64,000 nt of DNA, taken from assembly GCA_941918925.1 (NCBI GenBank), contig OW799236.1:118064562-118128561 (forward strand). The letters are read 5' to 3'. The notes under the pieces are model-generated. The model was not told the origin of the DNA. It ran no database searches and was given only the letters and a program-made list of their open reading frames with translations. Origin of the DNA: Phyto melanocephala (Eukaryota > Arthropoda > Insecta > Diptera > Rhinophoridae). A program made the position numbers and the translations under genes. Of the stretch, positions 1 to 12,599 are shown one piece after another. Each line of letters opens with the position of its first letter. The first letter of the stretch is position 1.

Positions 1-410
1 GCTGTATGGGATGCTGTAAATTGTCTCTCTTGGACACAACATTCACCTCAATGTTCTCTCTTTATATTTTTATAATTTTATATCATCCAGGGATGCCACT
101 AACAAAATACTTTTTCCTGTTTTTTTCTCAAAAAACGGATCAAAGTCTTTCTTTGAATTTTAAATCTAACTTAACTTGGTTATTCTGGTAGCAAAAGAAA
201 ATAATTTTAAAAAATCAAAATTTTGAAAATATATACTTTATTCGTTTAAATATGTTTTAAATAATTATAATTTTTTATATTGATATTTAATAATTTTAAT
301 TTTGTTCAACTATTTTCAAAATACTACATATTTTGAAATTAATATTTAGATAAAAGTGATATTAAGTCAAAGCATATCTCACTGAGCAGCTACTTTATCT
401 GTATAAAAAA
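1..410. other. AT-rich DNA, no gene seen
   Basis: This stretch has only short chance reading frames. The longest is about 60 codons of hydrophobic low-complexity residues, with no recognisable domain. No repeat was seen. Confidence 0.6.
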
Positions 411-697
411 TCTCAATTTTAGCGGTTAAGATAATGTTATATATCGATGGTTATAGGTAGAAAGGACGTTACTCAAACTTTAATTGTAACATTACAGAAG
501 AAGGTATAAACGTAGTCGAAATTATATTATTATTATTTAATTTCTTTTGTAAAATTTCTTGCAAAACGGTATTTTTGTATCTAGATGGTTTTGAGTGAAA
601 TGCATTGAAAAAAACTCAGTTTCGTAAAAAGTAAGAATTAGGGCCTTTCTACCTGCGACCATCTATATTATAACATGCTTTGATAAAATTTCAGAGC
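411..697. mobile_element. Decayed inverted-repeat (MITE-like) element
   Basis: The left arm (about 411-465) and the reverse complement of the right arm (about 640-697) share an interrupted match of about 55 bp. It is centred on GATGG, then three to six bases, then AGGTAGAAAGG. The two arms differ at roughly one base in five, so the element is old. The interior has no coding potential. No target duplication could be read, so the superfamily is unknown. Confidence 0.5.
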
Positions 698-762
698 TCT
701 TGATAGTATAATATTAATATTTTTTGGAATACATAAAAAATTTGTTAAATATTTTTTTTTGT

Positions 763-937
763 ATTATTTAAATTTTTAATCAGGCTTGAGTTCCTATTAA
801 TATTCTTTATTTTTACAAAGAATTTTTTTAATTGTGATAAATGAAATAATAAATCTTGAAAAATTATATTTTTACCGACACTAGCCGAGTGGAATGCATT
901 TTCGAAACCAGCTACGATTTCATCATCAGCACTCTCT
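763..937 (+). repeat. Direct repeat, upstream copy of a foldback-element arm
   Basis: This segment recurs at 1336-1510 with a constant offset of 573 bp and only a few differences. Both copies run from a TTATTTAAATTTTTAATCAGG start to an AGCACTCTCT end and include CCGACACTAGCCGAGTGG. The upstream copy continues into unrelated sequence where the downstream copy turns back on itself. It is probably a second insertion of the same family or a partial duplication. Confidence 0.8.
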
Positions 938-1296
938 GATCGGTGGTTACATGTTGGTTGTAAATATCATCTATTTAACTCACGGGACTTATGTTAATTG
1001 AATTCGGTAACTAATTTTTAGTTTTTCCTATTTCATATATTTTTACCACAATGAGTTAGATTGAAATTTTAACCAAACAGCAACCCTTTTTACTTTTGTT
1101 TGTTATTATCTTTCATTTATCACTATTTTTGTCCTGCTCTAGCCACCAGTTAGGTAGCGATAAGAACAGATAATTGTTTTTAACAATCAATGTTTATAAT
1201 CATTTGTTTTATTTTCTGTGAGGTCAGTATACAACGAAATGTTGACTGACTAACAGTGAATGAATGATTTTTTGCACCGTGCCCTGTGTTTATATA

Positions 1297-1632
1297 AATT
1301 GAATTTTTATTTTGTCGAACTTTTCTGTTTAAACTATTATTTAAATTTTTAATCAGGCTTGAGTTCATATTAATATTCTTTATTTTTACAAAGAATTTTT
1401 TTAATTGTGATAAATTAAAGAATAAATCTTGAAAAATTATATTTTTACCGACACTAGCCGAGTGGAATGCATTTTCGAAACCAGCTACGATTTCATCATC
1501 AGCACTCTCTCGGCATTCCACTCGGCTAGTGTCGGTAAAAATATAATTTTTCAAGATTTATTCTTTCATTTATCACAATTAAAAAAATTCTTTGTAAAAA
1601 TAAAGAATATTAATATGAACTCAAGCCTGATT

Positions 1633-1663
<31 letters not shown>

Positions 1664-1713
1664 TTTAAATAATAGTTTAAACAGAAAAGTTCGACAAAAT
1701 AAAAATTCAATTT
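1297..1713. mobile_element. Foldback element: 417-bp near-palindrome
   Basis: The left arm 1297-1470 is matched by the reverse complement of 1513-1713, with a loop of only about 42 bp (1471-1512). The match is nearly perfect except for an A-tract of about 23 bases in the right arm (about 1640-1662), where the left arm has only a short T run. The transcript would form a hairpin of about 170 bp. Reading frames on both strands (about 80-124 codons) exist only because the arms mirror each other, and they show no protein features. This looks like a foldback transposon or a recent inverted duplication; flanking target duplications were not identified. Confidence 0.75.
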
Positions 1714-4700
1714 TTTTTTTGTTTTATGGAACAAAATAAAATAACAAAAAACAAATAATCAAAATATTTTTTATTAAATTTTTATAAGTCAAAACAAAAA
1801 AATGCAACATAAGCTACCGACATGTGTCTCATACCCATAATTGCTTGAACACTCTCTTTTGCTGTAGTTGCTGAAGCAATTATTGCTTACCAAAGATCAG
1901 GAAATAAATTACACAGGCATACATAAATTACAAAGTTCAGTGTATATAGGAATTACTTCAGGAAAAAAGAACGCTCATCAAATGCAACTAATTGTGCAAC
2001 AAATAAACGCAAAATTGGTCTATATGTACTGTAGACAGTGGCGTCGAAGGATTTATGTCGAAAAATAGTATTTTTGGCAACAAAAGACTGAAAAAACGAA
2101 AACGAGCGTTAATAGGGATTTTTTTCTTAATAAAGTCGCATAGTTAAACAATGTCAAAAATAAGTCAAAAATGTTACAAAAAAACTTTTGAATGTAAACT
2201 ATTTTCTCTAGATTTTCTTGGTTTAAATTAACTGAAGGCTTTTTCTTAAAATTTTCATGTATGCGCCTTAGAGACACATGGTGTATACATTGCAATATTC
2301 TATGTGAGTATGATTAGGGCTAATAAAGCTACCAAGTTATTATATTTAAAAAAAAAATCTACTAATTTTGGCCCTATTGGAATAAAGTGGCAACACTGAA
2401 CCACAGCAAACTATTAATGAAGATACCATAATAAAAAAAATAATCAAAATAACCAGCAAACAGACAAATATAAACAATATGCCATGAAAGAGCAAATGAC
2501 AATTGAGAAAAAAAAACAAAAAAACAACAGCAAATGTTATGTTAGAAGAACAAAAATTTTAAAAAATACACAATACTCCACATGATGATGTTGCCATGAT
2601 CGGTGAGGATGATGATGATAATGATGTTGAAGAAGGAGCTGTAAAAAAAAACACAAAACGAGCAAAATATCAGCAGCAATATTTCTTGGGCTCTGGATCC
2701 ATATTCGAACACCACACAATACAAATCGTATAGTCAAGACCAAAATCTTTATAGAAGACCCGGCTGGCTACTACTCGTACGAGTAGATATCACTGTGTAT
2801 ATAAAAATACTCACTGCTACGTAGAGTTGTAAACATTCACATATAGTATTCCAACATGCCTACATTCAGACTTTTATAACTAACTCTGGCTATAGCCGCA
2901 GTTGTTGCTGTAGTATACGCAATATATGTATATTCTTCATATGTTAACATAAAAGAACTGGTTTTCGTATTGTTGTTGCTGTTTTATTTCTTTATGGTTT
3001 TCTTTTGTTTATTCGATTTTTTATTTAAAAAGACAAACATCTCTAACAAATATACACTCACAGTACACGCTATTAAAAGAAAATTGCACAGTGATATTCA
3101 AATTATTGAAAGTATTTTTTTTTTGTTTTTAATAACATATTTTTGCAATATTTTTTTAAATACAAAATTTATTGAAAATTCGCCAACCAAACCTGGCATT
3201 ACAAAAGGATGAGTTGATAGTAAAAAACACATTTCTTCACTACTTAAAATTTGGCATTCAAACCCATTATTTTAACATGGCGATGTCAATGGATTCAATT
3301 AGATTAGCAACAAGTACAAATAGGAACTAAATTGATCGTTAATTATTTATAAAGAAAAATTTTATTCACTTCTATGGTGGGACATCAGATGTGGTCGTAA
3401 TCTTAAGCCTGTTTTAGTTTTTGTATATAAATTCGCTTCAATTATATTTTATAGTTTATCACTTTTTTGTTGTTACTTTAACCTTTGGTCACATAGTAAT
3501 GAAAGATTTTTTTTTTAAATTCACAACAACAAAACGAGATTTTTCTTAGATATCAAAAATTTTCAGAACAGAGAATTTTTATCAAAAACCTTTTACAAAA
3601 TAAAATTTATTTATAAGAAAAAACTTTATTGATTATTAAATTGTTGTTGAAGGAATTTCACAAAAGAAGTGGTGAATATTAGTGTCGAATATAAAAAGCT
3701 CTCTCTGAGATTTGATTGCGATATTATTTATATATAATTTATGGTCCTTCATGGATCTTGGAAATACAATTTTCAATGAACCTCTAGCATAGATCCTGCT
3801 GAGTTTGTTCTAGAAACATTTAGGAAATGCCACAACAAAAAAATCTAGCGGGGTCAAAGTGTACAACTTCGGTTAATTTTTCATGTGTGATAAACAAATT
3901 GTAATGCAAATCTTTTATCTTTTCAATATTTTTTTTTTACACCAAGAAGAGTCGACCCATTGAAAGCACAATTTATAAAAAATAAACATTTTAACGGTCA
4001 TCATTTTCGGGAAAGTACAGACGAAATCAGCCACAAAATTGTAGTATTTTATTAATGTATTTCCACCAAATGAAACTCTTTACTCTTCCTACAGAATCTT
4101 TGCATATAAATATTGTAGATTATTTATATATTTTTTTTTTTAATTTTTGTCTTCTTTTAAACGCTCCCAAGACTAATCACAGTCGTAGGTCATGAGCTTT
4201 AACCTTTTAACTATTTGAAAGTTACAATAGTGTAGTTTTTTTTTTTCTAAAAACCACTAAACTGAAACTTATCAAACTATAGTTCTAGGCCCCTGCGACG
4301 ATTCAACAATGCTTCTGGAAAAAAATTGAAAAAGTTTTATACTTGATCTAGTCAAGTCTTCAGGCTGTTTACAAAATGTTGGATAGCCGACCTTATAAAA
4401 TAACTACGTCTGCCATAAAAAAACAATTTCGAAATCGCGTTTTAATTAAACAATTCTCTGATATAGATCTGCTATTTAATAATGTGCTATAACATCGGTA
4501 GCTAAAAATGAGCACTGCACAATATCAACGTCGAATCGATTTAAGAAGCTCATACCAAAGAGACCTTTCCATAAAGAATTCTAAAAAAATAATAAAAGTT
4601 TATCAAAATAATATATGCAGAAAATTTTATAAAAAATTAACTAAAAAGCTTTTTTAAATAAACCTTATCAAAAGCGCAAAGTTTCTCTTGTATTCTTTAT

Positions 4701-7700
4701 AAAAAAAATCTCAGAAAATATTTACCATCTACAAACCACTGTGCCAATAAATACAATTTAGCAGTAGTAGTGGTAGTTTTTATAGCCGTATTCGCAATAG
4801 TACCAAGCAGTATCGACAACAATAATAAAAAAAACCTAGTTGCTGTTGTTAATGTTGAGGCCGCATGTTGCTGTTGATGATTGGTATGCGGTGGCAAACT
4901 GGATAGATGGTTGGGTTATTGCTGCTTTTTTTTCTTACATTTTTTTCTTTTTCTTAATTTTCGTTGTTGTTTTTCAGATGCTGCAAGGATCATGGAACGT
5001 GTGCAAAAAGTTTATATTTATGTATGTATTTGCAACAAACAAACATACACACAAACACAAACAATATATACGTTTGCGGAGAGCATTGAGGATAAGTTCA
5101 TTTTGGGTTTCGTTTATATTTTATTAAACTGAGTTTTTGTTGTTGTTAAAAGTATGTTGAAAATCATCTATTCTTTTGGAGCAGCAGGTTGCGTTGTGTT
5201 GATTTTGCTTCACGTATGCTATTGTTGTTGTATTTGTTTTTCCTTCTTGTCTTGTCATTGAGTTTTGCTTTAATTTTCTTATTGGCTTCTTTACCTTCAT
5301 GTTGCTGTTATTTTGGTATCAGTTTTATGAGAGTAGTTTTTGTTGTGTGCTTGTATATGAGTACATGTTTATACTCAGCAGTGTTAGTGTATTCTGTTAT
5401 GGATTTTGGTGGTGAATTTCCTTTTATTTACAATTTAAAATTGTTAGCATAAGTATATGTATATGTGTGTGTTATTTTTGCACATTGCACATTTTACCTC
5501 TTTTTTTATATTTTATTTTTATTTTTTTTACTGGTATTCGGATATTGTTTGGTATTTTGGTGTGTGGTTGAGGTGTGTTATCAAGCGTATAAGAATGCCT
5601 GACCAAAAATTACCTTCTCTTATTCCTACTCCGCCACGTCTTTTAATACCAGGGACCCACTTTTGCATAAAGTTTTTTTTTATTTATTTTTTATATTTTT
5701 TTCCATCTTCCTTTGCTAAATGTAAAGGAATTATTGCTGTTGTTGTTTCATTTATATTTCCTAAGCATTTTTTTCCGGGCTACTTGCTGAGTTGAAAAGA
5801 ACTTTAATAAGAGCAAAAAACGAAATAAGAACAACTTCGTTTAAAGTAAAATTGGTATTATGTTTTGGCACTTTGGCTCCTGACAATTGAAGAAATATGT
5901 CATTGCATTGTGTTGATTAATTTTAATTGTAAAATATTTGTTCTTTTTAATTTCTCTGTCCCAGTCTTAAAGTATTAAACTAAAGTTTTGCTAAATTGGC
6001 TTAAACAGTCAAATATATGTATGCGGGAAATTAAATATATTAAAAAAATAAAACTTCAGAACTACAGTCATTTGTCCAAAAGTTTAACTTAAATCCGTAA
6101 AAAATTGTTCATAAATGTTAAAAAATTTTCATTTACAGGTAGAGAATTAACAAGCTGCACTAGGTGTTCTATTGTAATAATGTCATAATTTTTCCAAATG
6201 TTAAAAATGTTTAAGAATTTTATATTGAGCAATACAGTAATTTTATCTATTTAAAATTTTCTTAGAAAATTGTGGCAATAGGACATTAAGGATTAAGGAT
6301 TTTTTGTGAATACACCAAGAGTTTACCAACACCCAAACTTAAACAAGAAACTGAAAACGTAAAGAATTTAAATCGGTCAGACAAAGTCATTAAATCCCCA
6401 AATCTACAAAATAAAATTCTTAAAATTCTTCAATCGATTTAATGAAAATATTTTTGTTAATCTTACAATCGGTTCATTGAATTCTCTGAAAAAAAATTTT
6501 GTTTTTAATTCTTTGTTGTGTTGTTTTCATCAAAACCTTATTATTAAACAAAAAACAATTTTCTGATACAAAAAATTCTTACGGAATGTTATTATAGCGA
6601 TGTTTTTTTCTATAGTACCATTCGCCTGGCCAACCATCATCCCTACGTCCTTATGTCTGTCTCTCTTTGTACATCATTTCCATTGATGATCTTTTCTACA
6701 CAAACAGTCATCAACATAATATCAAGCAAACAGTCAACAAAAAAAAAAACAAAAAAATATACTAAAAAGAGTAGCTTTTTTCAATATGCCATAAAAAAAG
6801 ATTGCAAATAAAAGCAACACACAGTAAAGGAAAAAAATGTAATTTTATTTTTGTTAAATGACTTTGGCTGCCGCCATTGCATCACTGCACTATACCAGAC
6901 AATTTCACGTACAATGCTATCACAAACTGCTCCACTATACACCACAATACAAAACAACCATACAGAACTGGACCGAAATTAACAATAAAAAATTTCAAAC
7001 AGAATGGAAACATTAAATAAGTTTCTGCTACAACTTCTTTTGGTTAGAATAGAGTGACTGAATATTGCTGAACAAAGTGTGTTTGCTTAAGTATGTACTC
7101 ATATATGAATTTAGTATTAAGGTTCTGTTTCTTTATTTTGAGGTTCAATAGAGCCTATGATGATGACATGCCCATTTGGTCAAAATATGTAGATAAAGGT
7201 AATTTTGTATAGAAGTTAGTCAAAAAAAAAAAAAAAAAAAAAAAAATTATAAACAATAACGAAATCAAAAACTGTTTGACCAAAAAATAAAAATCAAGAC
7301 ACTATCTTCCATGGTTTTTTTGGTAGTGCAAAGTCAAAGGGGAATCCACATTGCTTTTGAATATTGCTAAATAGCATCAAGTTCTTGGTTAAATTTTATG
7401 CAATACAACAACAATATTGAGAGTTTATTTTTATACGGTTTTTACCTTTTTCGTATCATTGGACAAAACTGCTTCCCTTTTTTAGTCACAATGGGAATGT
7501 TGTGTAGAAATTAAAGCAAAATAAATATGCTTTTGTCAAGCAGTAAATTATGGAGCACAAGTCAGCCAAAATTTACCCAGATATACTAGAACTAAAACAG
7601 AACTGAAGCTAACCCATAACAAAAATAGTAGTGAACTATGTAGAACGGAACGTTATTTGCAGCAGAACTCAACTAGTAGTGAACTTGAACTGTGAACGTC

Positions 7701-8009
7701 ATTTTGTCGTCGGGTTAGTTGTTATAGTCGCTTATAAGATCAACATTATTTTATGCTTGTACAACTAAAATGTTTATCTGTGATTAATATTTAGTAAAAA
7801 TTGAATTATGTGAATGATAGAGCCACGCCAAAAGGTTGGGATTCAATTAGTGTTTCAAGTTAAATTATACTATAATAGTATCCTTGGGCTTCAATAGGAT
7901 TGATGGTGGTGATAACTAAAAAAAAAAACAAAATTAATCGAATTTCTTAGTTTCCGAAACTTAGCTTACCCAAAGTCTATATAAATCAAAGCAGTCAGTC
8001 TGAGCAACT
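1714..8009. other. AT-rich DNA, no gene recognised
   Basis: About 6.3 kb without a recognisable gene. It holds many short homopolymer A/T runs (for example an A-tract near 7218-7246), GTT/TGC runs around 4700-5300 and frames of 60-112 codons made of Phe, Leu, Val and Cys from T-rich sequence. None has a domain, a codon-use signal or a plausible initiation context. A degenerate GAACT-type motif cluster lies near 7585-7700. Unrecognised old repeats or small exons cannot be excluded. Confidence 0.5.
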
Positions 8010-8084
8010 ATGCCAAAATACCTAGCCAAAGACGCTTTGCCAAAAAAGCTAGCCGAAGCTGCTGTGCCAAAACAGAGCCAGTGA
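8010..8084 (+). other. 24-codon micro-ORF built from a 27-bp repeat
   Basis: An ATG-to-TGA frame encodes 24 residues that fall into 9-residue units, MPKYLAKDA then LPKKLAEAA then VPKQSQ. Each unit starts with a hydrophobic residue followed by Pro-Lys. The DNA has an exact 27-bp period (tgccaaaa at each start), so the frame may simply be a three-unit minisatellite. Residues are Lys/Ala/Leu-rich and could form an amphipathic helix. There is no evidence that it is expressed; the function is unknown. Confidence 0.3.
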
Positions 8085-8111
8085 TGTTCAAATAAGTAAA
8101 AAACTTGTAAC

Positions 8112-8222
8112 AGTTTAATGTCAGAACTGAACTAGAAGTGAACTAGAACTAAACTACGAATAAACTTGAAGTAAACTAGACCTAATCCTGTACTAAAATA
8201 AAACGAAAGTAGAACTAAAGTA
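8112..8222. repeat. Degenerate tandem repeat of a GAACTAGAACT-type unit
   Basis: The sequence is dominated by variants of GAACTAGAA and AACTAGA (agaactgaactagaagtgaa and similar) at spacings of about 6-12 bp. A weaker block of the same motif lies at about 7585-7700. It is non-coding and similar in style to other degenerate simple repeats of fly intergenic DNA. Confidence 0.6.
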
Positions 8223-8225
8223 TTG

Positions 8226-9809
8226 TGCTTCAAAACCTTCTAGTTGAAATATCTTTATCCCATAGTGTTACACTGTGAATTTGGCTGTTTGCTAAATAAA
8301 GTGTGCAACTTCTTTCAAACAACATGCTGTATTTTAAACGAAAAACATTTCTTTTTCCTTCAACATTTATATTTTTTTTAATCGTTCTTTTTAAGGTTTG
8401 TGTTGACCAACAAACCAACCAACTTGCCACCAAAAAAAACCGAGTCTTAAGAATCAAGTCAAAAGTTGCCAGCAGAAAAAAACAACAATAACAATTGTGT
8501 GTGAAATTCAAATTCCTCTGCACACATGCACTTAGTGGCAATTTTTAAGCAATTTTGTCTGTTCGCCTGTTTATTTTTTGTTTTTATAAACACGTTCTCG
8601 ATGTTGCTGCATTTGCTCCTAATGTTGTTGTAGTACTTCTGCTGCAGGTTTCTTTTTTTTTTTTGTTGCTGTTTACAAAAGTATCCAAAAATTACAAAAT
8701 TAAGTTAATACCTTTATGATAAGAAAAGAACAGTAAACATACCACGAATAAAATGAGCCACAAAAAAAATGTAAAAGAATTATTCAATTTTCTTTACAAA
8801 AATTTTAAAGCAAAATTGAAAATAATTTTTTCGGATGGCCAATAAAAAGAAATTTCTCCAATAGTGTTTTTGGCGATATCCAACAAATCAAATTTTAACA
8901 AACATGAAAGTCACCTTTTCAGGGGCCTTTATGACATTACAAACACTCTTATAGGTAATTTTTAAGTTTTTACAATATTTTATTATTCATTTATTTTTGT
9001 AGTTGTAGCTTTTAGCCTGTAATATTGCAATATACCTGTGCTAATGTACTCTAAAATAATGTTACATGTTCAGTCAATTTATTATTATAAGAGTAGCATG
9101 CAGCAATAGTCCCAGTAAATTAGTCCATGTTTGTATATGTATAAACGCAGCCTTCTGTAATATGTCCCTTCTACTTTGTAGCCTGGTAACTGTGTTACAT
9201 TTACCGTACCAACGCAACACAAAATTTTTCTCAGACACTTGCTTAGGGCAACAAAATTAAAAAAAAAACTGTGTGTGTTGTGTTATTTTGTCGATGACGG
9301 CTTCAATGTTGTTGAAAGTGATTGATACGCTGATATTTGCTAGTTGATGAAGATGATGCTGTAAATTATTAATGAAAAAAAAAAACAACAACATCGCCAC
9401 AAACCTTAAGAATAATATAATAAGGAAATGAATGATGTAAAATAAGAAATATTTATTTTAAATTACTTTTTGTTGAATACAATTTTTGACTGGCTTTTTT
9501 TGTTCTGTTTTTTAGGTCACTTTAGGAAAGTTATCTTTGAAAAATATATTTATTATAAATTTTTAGCTAGTTTTTTTATTAAATGTCCGATGGATGAAGG
9601 GTAAAATAAACAACTTGTTTTTTAAGAAAACTAACATTAAGTGCCATCGATATAATTGTTACTAACTGTTGATTTAGTTAAGAAAGAAATGAATATTACT
9701 GCCATTGAACAAACGTTGAATAGAAATTAACTTAAAAAATCATTTTTAATTTATATGTTTCCTTGGCTAAATGGTTCAAAATTACTACTCGTTGTTCAAG
9801 ACGAATTTC
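8226..9809. other. AT-rich DNA, no gene seen
   Basis: Only chance frames are present, such as two overlapping antiparallel ones near 8230-8541. Short T and A tracts and GTT-type runs occur. No repeat family was recognised up to the retrotransposon target site at 9810. Confidence 0.5.
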
Positions 9810-9820
9810 ATCTGAGAAAA
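9810..9820 (+). repeat. 5' target-site duplication of the jockey-type element
   Basis: The 11-mer ATCTGAGAAAA here is repeated at 12159-12169, directly after the 3' A-rich tail. The pair marks the insertion limits and places the 5' truncation at 9821. Confidence 0.75.
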
Positions 9821-12034
9821 AAGGACGTAATTTATGGAAAGCTACAAAACAGGTGGGATGTGAAATCTTGTCAACTGGTAATCCAACTTACTGGCCAACC
9901 GACATCAATAAAGTTCCAGATCTTATAGATTTTTTTGTTACTAAATGTATCCCAAAAAGCATCATGCATATTGAAGACGGATTTGATTTAAATTCCGATC
10001 ATTCACCTATTTATCTGTCCATTGAAAGTAAACCGAAGAAAATTGAAGAAAATTTGTATCTTACTAACAAACTAACTGATTGGGAGTATTTTAGAGACAG
10101 ACTGGAAAATGATATTGATTCTTATGTCCGACTGGTAACTCCTGAAGATATAGAACACGAAAGCGAAAAACTAACTTCTCAACTGCAACAAGCTGCTTGG
10201 CTAAGTACCCCAAAATACAAACCAAAAATTATACAGCAGACCTACTCACCAGAAATTTTAGATCTAATTTATGAAAAAAGAAAAGTAAGGAAAAAATGGC
10301 AGTCAACTAGATTTCCGCCCATTAAAATTCAATTAAATCGGCTAACTAAGCTACTCAAAGAAAAAATAAAAGACCTTAAAAACAAAAACTTAGGCAAAAA
10401 AATGGAAAACTTGTCATCAACGGAAATAAACGATTATTCGATGTGGCAAACAACAAAATATCTTAAACGCCCAACACTACAAAACCCACCAATCAAAAAA
10501 CAAAATGGTCAATGGGCTAAATGTGACGATGAGAAAGCTGAAACATTTGCTGAACACCTATATACGACTTTTCAACCCTATGATATAATAACTGATTTCA
10601 ACCTATCTATAACCGCACAAGAGTCCATGGAAATCCAACCTTTTACAATATCCGAAACCGGTTAGAGAGATATCTAATCTAAAATCCAAAAAAAGTCCAG
10701 GGTTTGATTTAATTACTGGAGAAATACTAAAAAATCTACCGATTAAAGCTCTTATTAATCTGAACGCCATTATGAACGCCTGTTTATACCTAAATTATTT
10801 TCCTTTAAATTGGAAAGTTTCCGAAGTTATAATGATACAAAAACCAGGAAAAAATACTAATCTTGTATCCTCATACCGACCGATATCTTTGCTCCCGGTA
10901 ATGGGAAAAATATTTGAGAAACTGTTTTCAAAAAGACTAAAAGAAATAATTGTAAGGAAACAATTGATACCATCTTATCAATTCGGTTTTAGGGAAAAAC
11001 ATTCCACAATTGACCAAGTTCACCGAATAACTCATACGATAGAAGAATGTTTGGAACAAAAAAAAGTGTGTTCGGCTATCTTCCTTGATGTTGCTCAAGC
11101 TTTCGATAAGGTTTGGCATAAAGGCTTAATTACTAAACTTAAAACGCAGCTTCCAATACAATATACATCCGTGATAGAGTCCTACATCGAAAATCGGTAC
11201 TTCAGAGTTAAGCAGGGGCAGAAATACTCAGAGTTAAGAAAAATAGGCGCTGGGGTACCACAAGGAAGTGTTCTTGGCCCAATTTTATATTTGTTATACA
11301 CAGCTGATATACCTCTTTTACCTATAAACAGCAGAATAGCCACATTTGCAGATGATACCTGTATACTATGTATTGGTAACAACGAAGAGGAATCATCGTC
11401 TTTATTACAAGAATCAGTGAATAAATTAGTCAAATGGACACAAACATGGAGAATAAAATTAAATGAAACAAAATCTATCCACGTCGATTTTACTTATAAA
11501 AATATTTCGTATAAACCAATAAAGATTTTAAATACTACGGTCCCATATTCAAATTGTGCCAAATACCTCGGCATAACGCTTGATATGAAGCTTAAATGGA
11601 CGCACCATATTAAAAAAAAGGAAACTGAACTCAATTTGAAATACAATAAAATTAAATGGCTTATTGGTAGAAACTCTAAAGTATCGATTGAAAATAAACT
11701 CCTTATATACAATCAAATTTTAAAACCAGTTTGGACTTATGGAATCCAAATGTGGGGATGTGCTACTAAGAAACAAATAGAAATCATCCAACGCGTCCAA
11801 AACAAAATTCTAAAAAACATAGTGAACGCACCTTGGTACATCAGAATTGATGATCTACATAGAGATCTCGGAGTAATGAAAGTTACGGAAGTGATAAAAC
11901 TGTTTGCAACTAAGCATGTAAACAGAATGCAGTCTCACATAAACCCAGAAGCTTCTATCTTAAGCAACGAAGAAATCTACACAAGAAGACTACAGAGAAC
12001 TAAGCCACATGATTTAGCGGCAAATATTGCTTAA
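9821..12034 (+). pseudogene. ORF2 (endonuclease C-terminus + reverse transcriptase), truncated and frameshifted
   Basis: ORF2 of a LINE normally nicks target DNA and copies the element RNA. The first frame opens at an ATG at 9763, but its first ~19 codons come from flanking DNA. Element homology starts at KGRNLWKA, the lead-in to the last endonuclease motifs (PTYWPT, PDLIDFF, SDHSPIYL near 9985-10020). A frameshift at about 10658-10662 ends this frame at TAG 10663-10665. The next frame resumes at once with VREISNLKSKKSPG and continues to TAA at 12032-12034. RT motifs seen are YRPISLLPVMGKIFEKL, FGFREKHST, FLDVAQAFDKVWH (catalytic Asp), GVPQGSVLGP and the catalytic FADD at about 11344-11355. 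The tail ends TKPHDLAANIA. Apart from the truncation and one frameshift the frame is open, so the insertion is fairly young. Confidence 0.9.
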
Positions 12035-12158
12035 CTTCAATGAGACAGAAAAAAATTACTTGTTGGTCATATAGACTAGGTGTAATAAAATGAAATGTAT
12101 ATGTCTGTATAATCCTTTATCATTTCAACAAATAAAAAAAAAAACAAAAAAAAAAAAA
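9821..12158 (+). mobile_element. 5'-truncated jockey-clade non-LTR retrotransposon
   Basis: The element consists of the C-terminal part of the endonuclease, a complete reverse transcriptase region, a short 3' untranslated segment (12035-12128) and an A-rich tail (about 12129-12158). The 11-bp duplication ATCTGAGAAAA on both sides fits target-primed reverse transcription. 5' truncation is usual for this class. ORF1, the promoter region and most of the endonuclease are absent, so the copy could not move by itself. Clade assignment rests on the overall RT pattern (AQAFDKVWH, FADD) and the C-terminal block of short jockey-like sequences. Confidence 0.9.
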
Positions 12159-12169
12159 ATCTGAGAAAA
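12159..12169 (+). repeat. 3' target-site duplication of the jockey-type element
   Basis: ATCTGAGAAAA follows the A-rich tail and matches 9810-9820 exactly. Downstream sequence (TATTTTTTT...) is therefore the original continuation of the site at 9820. Confidence 0.75.
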
Positions 12170-12599
12170 TATTTTTTTAACGCTATAGTCAAAGAAGGGA
12201 CGATATCTATCCTTGTACCATATGAAGTAATGAAAAAAAATGCAATTTAGATATATTCAAACAGAAAATTTATTATAACAGTTTTATTTGACACCAGGCT
12301 GATGTGACCTGACTGTGTTCATGTGAACAAAAATTGTTTTTAATTAAAAATACTTACAGTCATCAGTTTTTATGCCATAAATTTGTTCATATACTTATGT
12401 TCTGCCTCTTTAATTAATTTCAATAAAAAAGTTTTCTTAACTCTACTTGTTTAAAAAAAAAACTCAATGTAATTACTAGAAAAATAAGAGAGCGAGCGAC
12501 TAAGAGACCAATAATCGGTGAAGAATAAAAAAGGCTGATGTTTAAAAGCAGACACCTAAGCTTACTGAACACTGCAGGTACGTAGGTAAATAGAACAAG
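12170..12599. other. Intergenic DNA, no gene seen
   Basis: No domain-bearing frame and no clear repeat. The flank becomes less AT-rich toward 12540-12600, where the SINE-like segment begins. Confidence 0.5.

Noticed and set aside
1180..1668. Overlapping 79- and 124-codon frames that look alike on opposite strands
   Set aside because: The similarity arises because they lie on the two arms of the foldback palindrome; no protein features.
2537..2743. His-rich minus-strand frame
   Set aside because: Produced by an ATG/GATGAT simple-repeat patch; no homology or initiation support.
4697..5795. Several 66-112-codon Phe/Leu/Val/Cys-rich frames resembling membrane proteins
   Set aside because: T- and GTT-rich low-complexity DNA gives hydrophobic translations by chance; no start context, domain or codon pattern supports a gene.
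10937..11712. Three minus-strand frames across the jockey-type RT
   Set aside because: Antisense shadows of the RT coding sequence.
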